Shown here one piece after another: positions 8,833 through 17,667 of a stretch of 64,000 bases of DNA. Every line of letters begins with the position of its first letter. Position 1 is the stretch's first letter. Origin of the DNA: Mycobacterium paragordonae (GTDB lineage Bacteria > Actinomycetota > Actinomycetes > Mycobacteriales > Mycobacteriaceae); the NCBI RefSeq assembly GCF_003614435.1, contig NZ_CP025546.1, forward strand, positions 3,596,001 through 3,660,000. The letters run 5' to 3'. Both the position numbers and the translations under genes were made by a program. The notes below the pieces were generated by a model. The model made no database searches, was not told where the DNA came from, and was given only the letters and a program-made list of their open reading frames with translations.

Positions 8833-9559
8833 CGGACTGCCGCTTGCGCCGCCGTGAGCGTGCGGCGGCCAGGGCCTGGTTCCACGCCAGCAGCGTGGTG
8901 GCTTTCATATTGGCCGGCTTGAGACTGTCCTTGGACAGCAGCGCGGTAGCCGCGGCCTTCGTCGTCGTCGATGCCTTCGACATGTGACCCGAATCGAACG
9001 GGGGCTGCGGGTCGTACTCGATGGCGAGCTGGATCGCCTTGGCACGGCCTTCGCCACCGAGCTGTGCGGCCAGCCAGAGCGCCAGGTCAAGTCCGGCGGA
9101 GACGCCGGCGCTGGTGATGATGTTGCCCTCGTGCACGATCCGCTGGTCGCCGACGGGAGTGACGCCGAAGGCTTTCAGCGCCGGAAGGGCGACCCAGTGC
9201 GAGGTGGCGCGCTTGTCCCGCAGCAGGCCGGCGGCCGCCAGTATCACCGATCCGGAGCACACCGAGGCGGTCCACTGGGCGGTCCCGTGGACCTGCCGGA
9301 GCCAGTCGAGCAGTTTCTCGTCGCGCGCATGCACCGGCGTCGCGGGGCCACCAGGCACGAGAACGACATCTGGAGAGGGGGTTTCGGCGAACGAGTGGGT
9401 CGCTCCCAGGACGAGCACGCCGGAGTCGGCGGTGATCGGCCCGGCCTCATGCCAGACGAACCGTACGTCCGCGTCCGGCAACTGCCGCAGCACCTCGTAA
9501 GGGCCGATCATGTCCAGGGCGGTGAAACCCGGGTAGGCCACGAATGCGATCTGCGTCAT
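8822..9559 (-). CDS. DJ-1/PfpI family protein (Rv1930c-like)
   Basis: This 245-aa class I glutamine amidotransferase-like protein has the nucleophile-elbow Cys in SVCSGSVILAAAGLL and the following RATSHW. This places it near isonitrile hydratases and the N-terminal domain of GlxA regulators. The C-terminus is a basic tail (SRRRKRQ) not needed for the fold. It starts 13 bases after the GlxA-type regulator ends, so the two form an operon. In M. tuberculosis the equivalents are, from memory, Rv1931c-Rv1930c. The substrate is unknown. Confidence 0.75.
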   Translation of the reverse strand: MTQIAFVAYPGFTALDMIGPYEVLRQLPDADVRFVWHEAGPITADSGVLVLGATHSFAETPSPDVVLVPGGPATPVHARDEKLLDWLRQVHGTAQWTASVCSGSVILAAAGLLRDKRATSHWVALPALKAFGVTPVGDQRIVHEGNIITSAGVSAGLDLALWLAAQLGGEGRAKAIQLAIEYDPQPPFDSGHMSKASTTTKAAATALLSKDSLKPANMKATTLLAWNQALAAARSRRRKRQSVSV

Positions 9560-9572
9560 TGCGGTGTTCCTT

Positions 9573-10523
9573 TCAGGCGAAGGCTTTGCGGTACTGGTCG
9601 GGTGGAATCCCGACACGACGGATGAAGTTGCGGCGCATGGTTTCCGCCGTGCCGAAGCCGCAGCGGGAGGCGATCGCGACGACGGTGTCGTCGGTCTCCT
9701 CCAACTGACGGCGGGCCGCTTCGGTGCGCACGCGCTCGACATACTGGCCGGGCGCCTCACCGACCTCGTCGGTGAAGATCCGGGTGAAATGGCGCGGACT
9801 CATCGCCGCCCGCCGGGCCAGTTCGTCGATGCTGTGCACGCCACCGGGTTCGGCTTCGATGGCTTCCTGGACATCACGGATCGATGGTCGTTTCGCTCGC
9901 GGCATCCACACCGGGGCGGCGAACTGGGTCTGCCCGCCGGGGCGGCGCAGGTAGAGCACCAGCCAGCGCGCGACAGTCTGGGCCACCTCGGTGCCGTGGT
10001 CGTCCTCGACAAGTGACAGCGCGAGGTCGATCCCGGAGGCGACGCCGGCGGCCGTCCAGATCTTTTCGGAGCTGCGGACGAAGATGGGATCCGGATCGAC
10101 CTCGACGCGCGGGAACTCGGCGGCCAGCTGATCGGCGAAGGCCCAGTGCGTGGTGGCCCGGTGCCCGTCGAGCAATCCCGCTTCAGCAGCCAGGAACGCA
10201 CCCGTGCAGACCGTGACCACGCGACGGGCGGTGCCGGCGATCGCTTTGATCCAATCCAGCAGTTCCGGGTCGGCACGTGCGGCCTCGACGCCGAAGCCAC
10301 CGGGCAGCACCACGGTGTCCACCTCGTCGTGCGGGTCGGGCAGCGGCACGGCGCTGAAGCCCAGCCCGCCCGCGGTGGTGATCGGTTGCCCACCACGCGC
10401 GGCCACGATCACGTCATATCCGCCCTCGGTAAGCAGCGACGCGCCGGTGAAGACTTCGTAGGGTCCCACCAGGTCGAGCGCCTGGACCCCGGGGAAGCCG
10501 ACGATCACGACTGTGCGAGCCAT
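9573..10523 (-). CDS. GlxA-type AraC family regulator with DJ-1/PfpI domain (Rv1931c-like)
   Basis: About 316 aa. The N-terminal half is a DJ-1/PfpI-like sensing domain (VCTGAFLAAEAGLLDGHRATTHW). The C-terminal half holds the two AraC helix-turn-helix units (MSPRHFTRIF and IASRCGFGTAETMRRNF). It probably controls the operon with the DJ-1 protein that follows. The ATG at 10523 (MARTVVIVG) was preferred over the in-frame GTG at 10541 because the family begins directly with this strand. It is divergent from tpx across about 110 bases. Confidence 0.8.
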   Translation of the reverse strand: MARTVVIVGFPGVQALDLVGPYEVFTGASLLTEGGYDVIVAARGGQPITTAGGLGFSAVPLPDPHDEVDTVVLPGGFGVEAARADPELLDWIKAIAGTARRVVTVCTGAFLAAEAGLLDGHRATTHWAFADQLAAEFPRVEVDPDPIFVRSSEKIWTAAGVASGIDLALSLVEDDHGTEVAQTVARWLVLYLRRPGGQTQFAAPVWMPRAKRPSIRDVQEAIEAEPGGVHSIDELARRAAMSPRHFTRIFTDEVGEAPGQYVERVRTEAARRQLEETDDTVVAIASRCGFGTAETMRRNFIRRVGIPPDQYRKAFA

Positions 10524-10632
10524 GCACACAGTGTTGGCCACGTTCAGTCATGTCGTCTAGGCCATGCACCCCACGAATCAGGACATCGGACCTGAGCGCA
10601 AGTCCTTACGGGCGCCTTGGCAGACTGTGCCT

Positions 10633-11127
10633 ATGGCACAGATAACCTTGCGCGGAAATGCGATCAACACCGTCGGCGAACTTCCGGCCGTCGGATCTCC
10701 GGCCCCCGCCTTCAGCATGACCGGCGGCGATCTGAGCCCCTTCAGCAGCGACCAGTTCAACGGTAAACCGGTGCTGCTGAACATCTTTCCGTCCATCGAC
10801 ACCCCGGTGTGCGCCGCCAGCGTGCGGACCTTCAACGAGCGCGTCGCGGACGGCGGCGCGTCGGTGGTGTGCGTGTCCAACGACCTGCCGTTCGCGCAGA
10901 AGCGGTTCTGCGGCGCCGAGGGCATCGAGAACGTCAGTGTGGCGTCGGCATTCCGGGACAGCTTCGGCAAGGACTACGGCGTCACTATCGTCAACGGTCC
11001 GATGGCCGGCCTGCTGGCCCGGGCGGTCGTCGTGATCGGAGCCGACGGCAAAGTGGCGCACACCGAGCTGGTCCCCGAGATCGCGCAGGAGCCGGACTAC
11101 GACGCCGCGCTCGCGGCGCTGGGGTAG
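10633..11127 (+). CDS. tpx: Thiol peroxidase Tpx
   Basis: This 164-aa atypical 2-Cys peroxiredoxin has the peroxidatic Cys60 in SIDTPVC, the resolving Cys93 in KRFCGAEG and an additional Cys80. This is the same cysteine set as I recall for M. tuberculosis Tpx (Rv1932). It reduces hydrogen peroxide and organic peroxides with thioredoxin. The start at 10633 gives MAQITLRGN, the usual Tpx N-terminus. Gene order with the Rv1931c-like regulator supports the name. Confidence 0.95.
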   Translation: MAQITLRGNAINTVGELPAVGSPAPAFSMTGGDLSPFSSDQFNGKPVLLNIFPSIDTPVCAASVRTFNERVADGGASVVCVSNDLPFAQKRFCGAEGIENVSVASAFRDSFGKDYGVTIVNGPMAGLLARAVVVIGADGKVAHTELVPEIAQEPDYDAALAALG

Positions 11128-11291
11128 CAGCTGCCGGAGACGTCGGCAGGCACGGCCACCGTGTCTGCCGCGCGCGGCGCCAGGGGAGGCTGCGCACTGA
11201 CCGGGCAACCGGCCAGCATCATCCCTCCCATCACCGTCATCAACAAGGCCAGCACCGCACGGACGGTCCGTACCCTATTCCTGTCACTCAT
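11097..11291 (-). CDS. Small putative lipoprotein
   Basis: The 64-aa product starts MSDRNRVRTVRAV, continues with a hydrophobic run and a lipobox-like LAGC, and ends with a short mature part containing one further Cys. GGAG lies six bases upstream of the ATG at 11291. The 3' end overlaps the end of tpx by 31 bases. It fits a small lipid-anchored or exported protein of unknown role. The short length and the overlap leave some doubt that it is a real gene. Confidence 0.5.
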   Translation of the reverse strand: MSDRNRVRTVRAVLALLMTVMGGMMLAGCPVSAQPPLAPRAADTVAVPADVSGSCYPSAASAAS

Positions 11292-11408
11292 GGCTTGCTC
11301 CAAGGCCGGCGAAATATCGCAATGCCAGGGAGATTAGCGCCGAAATGCGGCGACGGGAAGTACCTGGCCGCGAAAACTATTGGTGTACAGACATTTTGGT
11401 GACATTGT

Positions 11409-13043
11409 CTATGAGTTAGACATTGCCCCTGACAGGCCCAGAAGCCGGGCCGCATGTATACGTAAGTCGACCTTGCGGACCTTCCCGGTCGCCGTCATCG
11501 GAAATTCGTCAACGATGTGGACGTAGCGCGGGATCTTGTAGTGCGCGATCCGCCCGGCACAGAACCGCCGCACCGCATCGGCATCCAGCGCCGGCCGCCC
11601 GGGACGCATCAGGATGCAGGCGCAGATCTCTTCGCCGTACCTGTCGTCGGGTACGCCGACCACCTGCACGTCCCCGACGTCGGGATGGCTGTGCAGGAAG
11701 TCCTCGATCTCCCGGGGCGACAGATTCTCGCCACCACGAATGATCATGTCCTTGATGCGGCCGGTCACCACGCAGTAGCCGTCCGCACGCATCACCGCCA
11801 GATCACCGGTATGCATCCATCCGTCGCCGTCGAGCACCTCACGGGTCCGCTCGTCGTCGCGCCAGTAACCAAGCATCACCGAATAGGCGCGGGTGCACAG
11901 TTCGCCGGGTTCTCCCCGCGGCACCGTCTGGCCGGTCTCCGGGTCGATGATCTTGACTTCGACGTGGGGATGCGCCCGGCCCACCGTCTCGGTGCGGCGC
12001 TCCAGGTCGTCGTCGACCGTGGTCTGGCACGACACCGGTGACGTTTCGGTCATGCCGTAGGCGATCGATACCTGCGCCATGTGCAGTTCGTCCATGCAGC
12101 GCTTCATCACCTGCACTGGGCAGGAGGCACCGGCCATGATCCCGGTGCGTAGTGACGACACGTCGCGGCCGGCGAGGTCGGGGTGTCCGAGGAGGGAGAT
12201 GAACATGGTCGGCACGCCGTACACGGCGGTGCAGCGTTCCCGCTCGATCGCCCACAGGGTGGCCGCCGGGTCGAATCCAGCGGCCGGGATCACCATGGTG
12301 GCACCGTGGCTGGTACAGCCGAGGTTGCCCATCACCATGCCGAAGCAGTGGTAGAACGGCACCGGGATACACAACCGGTCGCCGGGGCCGAGTCCGATCT
12401 GCTCGGTGACGAAGAACCCGTTGTTCAGGATGTTGCGGTGCGACAGGGTGACGCCCTTGGGGGAACCGGTTGTGCCCGAGGTGTATTGGATGTTGATCGG
12501 GTCCGACGGGCTCAGCGTCGCCATCCTGTCCCGCAACGCTGAGCTCCCCACGCCGGCCGCCCGTCGTTGCAACCCGTCCCAGTCGCCGGTACCCAGGAAC
12601 ACGATGTCATCCAGATCCGTTGTCTCCGGACGCACTTCGTCGACCATGCGCCGGTAGTCGGACGTCTTGAACTCGGCCGCCGATACCAGCAACCGGATGC
12701 CCGAGTGCCGCAACACATGCGACAACTCGTGGCTGCGGTATGCCGGGTTGATCGTCACCAGGATGGCGCCGACTTTGGCAGTGGCGTACTGCAGGATGGT
12801 CCACTCCGGGCAGTTGGGTGACCAGATGCCGACCCGGTCACCGCGCTCGATGCCGCTGGCCAGCAGGGCCATTGCCAGTCGGTCGATCTCGGCATTGAGT
12901 TCGGCATAGGTCCAGCGCCGTCCGCCCGGGACGTCGACCAACGCCTCGACGCCCGGGTAACCGCGCGCTGTGCAATCAAAGTTGGCGCCGATGGTCTGCT
13001 CCAGCAGGGGAGCGTCGACCGGCCCGGCCGCGTAGGACTCCAC
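11409..13043 (-). CDS. Acyl-CoA ligase (FadD-type AMP-binding enzyme)
   Basis: This 544-aa adenylate-forming enzyme activates a carboxylic acid to its CoA thioester. It carries [12 protein letters not shown] (P-loop), YGMTETSPV, the HTGDLA block and the catalytic lysine region [10 protein letters not shown] near the C-terminus. The closest named relative I recall is FadD35. It is the last gene of the minus-strand operon echA13-fadE17-fadE18-fadD, starting two bases after the fadE18 stop. I do not recall a fadD at this place in M. tuberculosis, so here the operon carries its own activating enzyme. Confidence 0.85.
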   Translation of the reverse strand: MESYAAGPVDAPLLEQTIGANFDCTARGYPGVEALVDVPGGRRWTYAELNAEIDRLAMALLASGIERGDRVGIWSPNCPEWTILQYATAKVGAILVTINPAYRSHELSHVLRHSGIRLLVSAAEFKTSDYRRMVDEVRPETTDLDDIVFLGTGDWDGLQRRAAGVGSSALRDRMATLSPSDPINIQYTSGTTGSPKGVTLSHRNILNNGFFVTEQIGLGPGDRLCIPVPFYHCFGMVMGNLGCTSHGATMVIPAAGFDPAATLWAIERERCTAVYGVPTMFISLLGHPDLAGRDVSSLRTGIMAGASCPVQVMKRCMDELHMAQVSIAYGMTETSPVSCQTTVDDDLERRTETVGRAHPHVEVKIIDPETGQTVPRGEPGELCTRAYSVMLGYWRDDERTREVLDGDGWMHTGDLAVMRADGYCVVTGRIKDMIIRGGENLSPREIEDFLHSHPDVGDVQVVGVPDDRYGEEICACILMRPGRPALDADAVRRFCAGRIAHYKIPRYVHIVDEFPMTATGKVRKVDLRIHAARLLGLSGAMSNS

Positions 13044-13045
13044 GC

Positions 13046-14098
13046 CTAGATACCTGCCCGGTCGGCGAGCAGCGCGCGGTGGTGCGCGCTACTGCCGAAC
13101 AGTGCCGCAGCGGTGGTGGCCCGCCGGAAATACAGGTGCAGGTCGTGCTCCCAGGTGAACGCGATTCCGCCGTGGACCTGGATGGCCGTGCCCGCGCACT
13201 GCACGAATGTGTCGGCCGCCTGCGCTTTCACCAAGGGCGCGGCGAGGTGCAGATCGTCCCCGGTGGTGGCACTCATCGCGGCGTACATCACCGCCGCGCG
13301 GGTCGCGTCGATCTCGATCATCATCTCGGCGCAGGCGTGTTTGACCGCCTGGAACGATCCGATCGGGCGATCGAATTGCGTTCGGCGACAGGCATAGTCG
13401 ACGGTCATGTCGAGGCACGCCTCCGCTCCGCCGAGCATCTCGGCAGCCAGCAACACCCGCGCGACGTCCAGCACGCGGTCGACGTCTCCGGAGGTGCCGG
13501 CAGCCAGTGCTTCGGCGGGAGCGTGGGACAGCCGCAATGCGGCGACGGGACGGGTGAGATCGAACGAGGGCAGCCGCTCGACGCAGACCCCCGGCCCATC
13601 GGCCCGCACCACATGCAGGGAGAGCCCGCCGTCACGACCGGCCGGCACCACGAACAGGTCGGCGACATGACCATGCAGCACCGGGCCGCATTCCCCGGTC
13701 AGCAGGCCGTCCCCGACGACATCCGCCGCTTGCGGGCCATAACCCGCAAACGCCGCGATCCGCTCACCCGAGAGCAGCCCGGGCAGCAGAGATTTGCGCT
13801 GTTCTTCGTCGCCCATCCGCAGAATCGCTTCCATCGCGAATATGTTCGCCGCGAAGGCAACCGGCGCCAGCGTCCGCCCGAGTTCGGTGCAGGCGATCGC
13901 GGTCTCCACGAGAGTGGCACCCGCGCCGCCGTATTCCGCCGGGATGTGCAAACCGGGCAGTTCCAGTTCGCTGCACAGTCGCCGCCAGAGCCCGCTGTCG
14001 TGGCCGTCGGCCGCGCGCAGATCCGGCGCGTGGTCGCGCAGGAAGCCGCGCAGCGCCGCCCGGAAGTCGTCGTGTTCGATGCTGTAGTCGAAATCCAT
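13046..14098 (-). CDS. fadE18: Acyl-CoA dehydrogenase FadE18
   Basis: This 350-aa acyl-CoA dehydrogenase belongs to the shorter type that in mycobacteria often pairs with a second FadE to form a heterotetramer. Visible blocks are [31 protein letters not shown] (FAD contacts) and the C-terminal [20 protein letters not shown]. It begins one base after the fadE17 stop. Position between fadE17 and tpx matches Rv1933c. The substrate is unknown; side-chain or branched acyl-CoA is typical for such pairs. Confidence 0.85.
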   Translation of the reverse strand: MDFDYSIEHDDFRAALRGFLRDHAPDLRAADGHDSGLWRRLCSELELPGLHIPAEYGGAGATLVETAIACTELGRTLAPVAFAANIFAMEAILRMGDEEQRKSLLPGLLSGERIAAFAGYGPQAADVVGDGLLTGECGPVLHGHVADLFVVPAGRDGGLSLHVVRADGPGVCVERLPSFDLTRPVAALRLSHAPAEALAAGTSGDVDRVLDVARVLLAAEMLGGAEACLDMTVDYACRRTQFDRPIGSFQAVKHACAEMMIEIDATRAAVMYAAMSATTGDDLHLAAPLVKAQAADTFVQCAGTAIQVHGGIAFTWEHDLHLYFRRATTAAALFGSSAHHRALLADRAGI

Positions 14099-14099
14099 G

Positions 14100-15329
14100 T
14101 CAGCGCAGCGCTTCCCGGCGTGGTTCGCGCGGCAACCCGAGGAGCCGCTCGCCGATCACGGTGCGCTGGATCTGTGAACTCCCGGCGTAAATCGTTGCGG
14201 CACGGGAGTAGAGCAGCTCGGCCATCCAGCACGAGGGGGAGTTGGGCGTGCCCGCCTCCGGCACCACCCGGGCGCCGCCGTTGCCCGGTCCCGACGGGCT
14301 CAGTGCGTCGAGTCCCAGGATCTCGACGGCCAGATCGGTATAGCGGCGGAAGTATTCACTCCAGATGACCTTGCTGATCGCAGCATCGGCGCCGGGCAGT
14401 TGTCCGCGCAGCGACAGGGTGAGGCCCCGGTAGCCGCGGTAGCGCATGATCTGGACACGGGAATAGCACCACGCCAACGCATCGCGGATGCGCGGCTCGC
14501 CGGCCACGCCGCGTTGACGGGCCAGCGCACACAACCGGTCCAGGTCCCGGCCGAACTCGATCGCGACGGTGGTCACGGCGGATCCGCGCTCAAAACCGAG
14601 CAGCGTCATCGCGGTCGGCCATCCGTTGCCGACGCCGCCCACCACATTGCCCGACGCCGTACGGGCGTCGGTGAGGAAAACCTCGCTGAAGGACGAGTCG
14701 CCGGCAGCATTGACGATCGGCCGGACCACCACCCCCGGCTGATCCATCGGCACCAGCAGCAGCGACAGGCCCTGATGTTTAGGCAGGCGGGGGTCGGTGC
14801 GCGCCAGCAGGAATATCCAGTTCGCCGAGGTGCCGGCGGAGGTCCAGATCTTCTGGCCGTTGATCACCCACTCGTCGGTATCGAGCACGGCGCGGGTCCG
14901 CACCGCCGCCAGGTCTGAGCCGGCCTCCGGCTCGGAAAAGCCCTGACACCAACGGTCTTCACCCGAGAGGATGCGCGGCAAAAAGCGGGCCTTCTGTTCG
15001 TCGGTACCGAGGGCGATCAGCGTGTTGCCCAGCAGGTCGATGCCCAGCAGATCGTTCTCCGCGCGCTCGGGGGCGCCGGCGCGGGTGAACTCCTCGGCCA
15101 GCACCACCTGTTCGAGTGGGGACAGGCCACCCCCGCCGTACGCGCGCGGCCAGGACACCGCAACCAGGCCGGCCGCGGCCAGTGCCCGCCGCCACTCGCA
15201 GGCGAACGCTTCCCGCGCGTCCGGGGGGAGCGCGCCGGGCCCCTGCCAGTCCGGGGGCAGTCGTTCGGCCAGGAAGGCGCGAATCCGGGTGCGAAACGCT
15301 TCCGCCTCGGGCGGGTAGGTGACATCCAC
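14100..15329 (-). CDS. fadE17: Acyl-CoA dehydrogenase FadE17
   Basis: This 409-aa acyl-CoA dehydrogenase has the same length as I recall for Rv1934c. It shows [27 protein letters not shown] (FAD and substrate region) and the C-terminal [22 protein letters not shown]. It forms part of the echA13-fadE17-fadE18 operon and very likely pairs with FadE18. The ATG at 15329 lies a few bases after the echA13 stop at 15342. It introduces the alpha-beta double bond in the CoA ester that EchA13 then hydrates. Confidence 0.88.
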   Translation of the reverse strand: MDVTYPPEAEAFRTRIRAFLAERLPPDWQGPGALPPDAREAFACEWRRALAAAGLVAVSWPRAYGGGGLSPLEQVVLAEEFTRAGAPERAENDLLGIDLLGNTLIALGTDEQKARFLPRILSGEDRWCQGFSEPEAGSDLAAVRTRAVLDTDEWVINGQKIWTSAGTSANWIFLLARTDPRLPKHQGLSLLLVPMDQPGVVVRPIVNAAGDSSFSEVFLTDARTASGNVVGGVGNGWPTAMTLLGFERGSAVTTVAIEFGRDLDRLCALARQRGVAGEPRIRDALAWCYSRVQIMRYRGYRGLTLSLRGQLPGADAAISKVIWSEYFRRYTDLAVEILGLDALSPSGPGNGGARVVPEAGTPNSPSCWMAELLYSRAATIYAGSSQIQRTVIGERLLGLPREPRREALR

Positions 15330-15341
15330 GCCGGGCTCGCG

Positions 15342-16292
15342 TCAGGGTCGTCGCTTGTCGGCGGGCTGGATCTCGGGCGCGTCGCGCCAGTCTTCGAGTC
15401 CGTACTCGACGGTTCCGTAGGACAGCTTTCCGCCGGTGACCTCACCCCAGTGCGCGTGGTTGAGTTGGTGGATCTTGAAACAGCCGTCCAGGGCGGTGGT
15501 GAATCCCATGGCGTCGACGGTCTGATTGACCGACTCCTTGATCAGTAACGCCGCCATGGTCGGCACTTTCGCGATTCGGCGCGCGAATGCGATGGTGCTG
15601 TCCGCCAGTTCATCAGGCGGGAACACCTTGCTGACCATGCCGAGCACGTGTGCTTCGTCGGCTCCGATCGAATCCCCGGTGAGCAGAAGTTCCTTGGCCT
15701 TCCGCGGTCCGAACTCCCACGGGTGGCCGAAGTACTCGACACCGCACATGCCCAGCCGCGTGCCCACCACGTCGGCGAACACGGTGTCCTGGCTCGCGAC
15801 GATGAGATCGCAGCACCACGCCAGCATCAGTCCCGCCGACAACACGGTGCCGTGCACCTGGGCGACGGTGATTTTGCGGAGGTTGCGCCACCTCTTGGTG
15901 TTCTCGAAGTAGTAGTGCCACTCCTGGCGATTGCGCGACTCCACCCCACCGAAGGTCCCGCCGTTGCATTGATAGGTGGGGTGCTGGCCGGGTCCCGGGC
16001 TGCGCTCGCGGACGTCGTCGGCGGAGCCGAGGTCGTGACCTGCGGAGAACGCGGGCCCGGCGCCGCGCAGGACCACCACCCGAACCCTGTCGTCGGTTTC
16101 CGCGCGCTCGAACGCGCTGCCCAGCTCCACCAGCAGTCCGCGGGTCTGGGCGTTGCGCTGCTTCGGGCGGTCGAGGGTGATGACCGCGATCAGCCCATCG
16201 TCAAGCGTCTCGTACCGGATGAAGTGGAAGTCTCCCGCGGGACGCTCCCCATTCGACCGGTGATCGACCGGACCGACCCCGGTGACACTCAT
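15342..16292 (-). CDS. echA13: Enoyl-CoA hydratase EchA13
   Basis: This 316-aa crotonase-fold protein matches Rv1935c in length and place. The oxyanion-hole blocks are FSAGHDLGS and HGTVLSAGLMLAWCCDL. One of the two usual catalytic glutamates is not obvious: the second region reads GTRLGMCGVEYFGHPWEFG. The activity may therefore be hydratase or another crotonase reaction. It is first in the minus-strand operon, divergent from mel2, with a shared 238-base control region that carries the proposed Mce3R operator. Confidence 0.85.
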   Translation of the reverse strand: MSVTGVGPVDHRSNGERPAGDFHFIRYETLDDGLIAVITLDRPKQRNAQTRGLLVELGSAFERAETDDRVRVVVLRGAGPAFSAGHDLGSADDVRERSPGPGQHPTYQCNGGTFGGVESRNRQEWHYYFENTKRWRNLRKITVAQVHGTVLSAGLMLAWCCDLIVASQDTVFADVVGTRLGMCGVEYFGHPWEFGPRKAKELLLTGDSIGADEAHVLGMVSKVFPPDELADSTIAFARRIAKVPTMAALLIKESVNQTVDAMGFTTALDGCFKIHQLNHAHWGEVTGGKLSYGTVEYGLEDWRDAPEIQPADKRRP

Positions 16293-16341
16293 GGTTACTC
16301 CTTGCTGCCGGCTGCGCGCAGAACGGTGACGTGTGCGAGGT

Positions 16342-16452
16342 TACGCGGAAGTTCGTGATTATGTCCATAGCCGATACGCCGCTATGTCATAGCTGACCCG
16401 GCGAATTACCAAGAAATAAGCATCTTGTGTACAACGAAGTATCTTGCTAGTA
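16342..16452. promoter_or_regulatory. Proposed Mce3R operator between echA13 and mel2
   Basis: This block aligns without gaps to the region upstream of yrbE3A (28489 down to 28379, reverse complement). By hand about 72 of 111 positions agree. Conserved boxes are TACGCGGAA (16342-16350), ATGTCCATAGNCGATACGC (16361-16379), CCAAG (16409-16413) and TATCTTGCTAGTA (16440-16452). The relation to the gene start on the echA13 side is the same as to yrbE3A. A local repeat AAGYATCTTG occurs at 16418-16427 and 16437-16446, and TATGTC-ATAGC is repeated at 16360 and 16383. Mce3R is known to repress both echA13/mel2 and mce3; assignment of this block to Mce3R is inference. Confidence 0.75.
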
Positions 16453-16530
16453 CTGTGTATACCTAGAAACGAGCCAACCGCAGCGCGCCGGAATCCCGGC
16501 CCGGGCACATACGACGAAGAAGGGTTAACG

Positions 16531-17640
16531 ATGGAGATCGGAATCTTCCTCATGCCGGCCCATCCACCGGAGCGCACTCTGTACGACGCGACCCAGTGGG
16601 ACCTCGACATCATCGAGCTGGCCGACCAGCTCGGGTATGTCGAAGCTTGGGTGGGTGAACACTTCACGGTGCCGTGGGAGCCGATCTGCGCGCCCGATCT
16701 GTTACTGGCCCAGGCGCTGTTGCGCACCAAGCACATCAAGCTCGCGCCCGGTGCCCACCTGCTGCCGTATCACCATCCGGTCGAATTGGCGCACCGGGTG
16801 GCGTATTTCGACCATCTCGCCCAGGGCCGCTTCATGTTGGGCGTGGGCGCCAGCGGCATCCCCGGCGACTGGGCCCTGTATGACGTCGACGGCAAGAACG
16901 GCGAGCACCGCGAGATGACTCGCGAGGCACTGGAGATCATGCTGCGAATCTGGACCGAGGACCAGCCGTGGGAGCACCGCGGAAAGTACTGGAACGCCAA
17001 CGGGATTGCGCCGATGTTCGAAGGGCTGATGAAACGCCACATCAAGCCGTTCCAGAGTCCGCACCCGCCGATCGGGGTCACCGGTTTCAGCGCCGGCTCC
17101 GAGACGCTGAAGTTGGCAGGCGAACGGGGTTATCTGCCAATGAGTTTGGATCTCAACACCGAATACGTCGCCACCCACTGGGATGCGGTGCTGGAGGGAG
17201 CCGAACGCAGTGGCCGCACCCCGGACCGCCGCGACTGGCGCCTGGTGCGTGAGGTGCTGGTGGCCGAAACCGACGAACAGGCCTTCCGTTACGCCGTGGA
17301 CGGCGCCATGGGCCGGGCCATGCGCGAGTACACACTGCCCACCTTCCGGATGTTCGGCATGACCAAGTTCTACAAACACCACCCGTCGGTGGCCGACGAC
17401 GACGTCACCGCGGAATACCTGGCCGAGAACACCTTTGTGGTCGGCTCGGTGGAGACGGTGGTGGACAAACTCGAAGCCACCTACGACCAGGTCGGCGGGT
17501 TCGGCCACCTGCTGGTGCTCGGGTTCGACTACCGGGAGGACCCGGGCCCGTGGAAAGAATCGCTGCGGCTGCTCGCCGAGGAGGTCATGCCCAGGCTCAA
17601 CGCCCGCATCGCCAAGAAGCCGGTCGCCCTGGTCGTCTAG
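16531..17640 (+). CDS. Luciferase-like flavin monooxygenase (mel2, Rv1936-like)
   Basis: This 369-aa LLM-class flavin-dependent oxidoreductase has exactly the length I recall for Rv1936, the first gene of the mel2 locus. It begins MEIGIFLMPAHPP, has AWVGEHF, LGVGASGIPGDW and PPIGVTGFSAGS blocks typical of the bacterial-luciferase TIM barrel, and ends with a segment controlling the C-terminal helix. It should use reduced FMN and O2 to oxygenate a hydrophobic substrate. GAAGAAGGG lies just upstream of the ATG. The flavin reductase at 21253 could supply FMNH2. Confidence 0.88.
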   Translation: MEIGIFLMPAHPPERTLYDATQWDLDIIELADQLGYVEAWVGEHFTVPWEPICAPDLLLAQALLRTKHIKLAPGAHLLPYHHPVELAHRVAYFDHLAQGRFMLGVGASGIPGDWALYDVDGKNGEHREMTREALEIMLRIWTEDQPWEHRGKYWNANGIAPMFEGLMKRHIKPFQSPHPPIGVTGFSAGSETLKLAGERGYLPMSLDLNTEYVATHWDAVLEGAERSGRTPDRRDWRLVREVLVAETDEQAFRYAVDGAMGRAMREYTLPTFRMFGMTKFYKHHPSVADDDVTAEYLAENTFVVGSVETVVDKLEATYDQVGGFGHLLVLGFDYREDPGPWKESLRLLAEEVMPRLNARIAKKPVALVV

Positions 17641-17667
17641 CGCACCCCGTCGAGGAAGGGCAACGTA

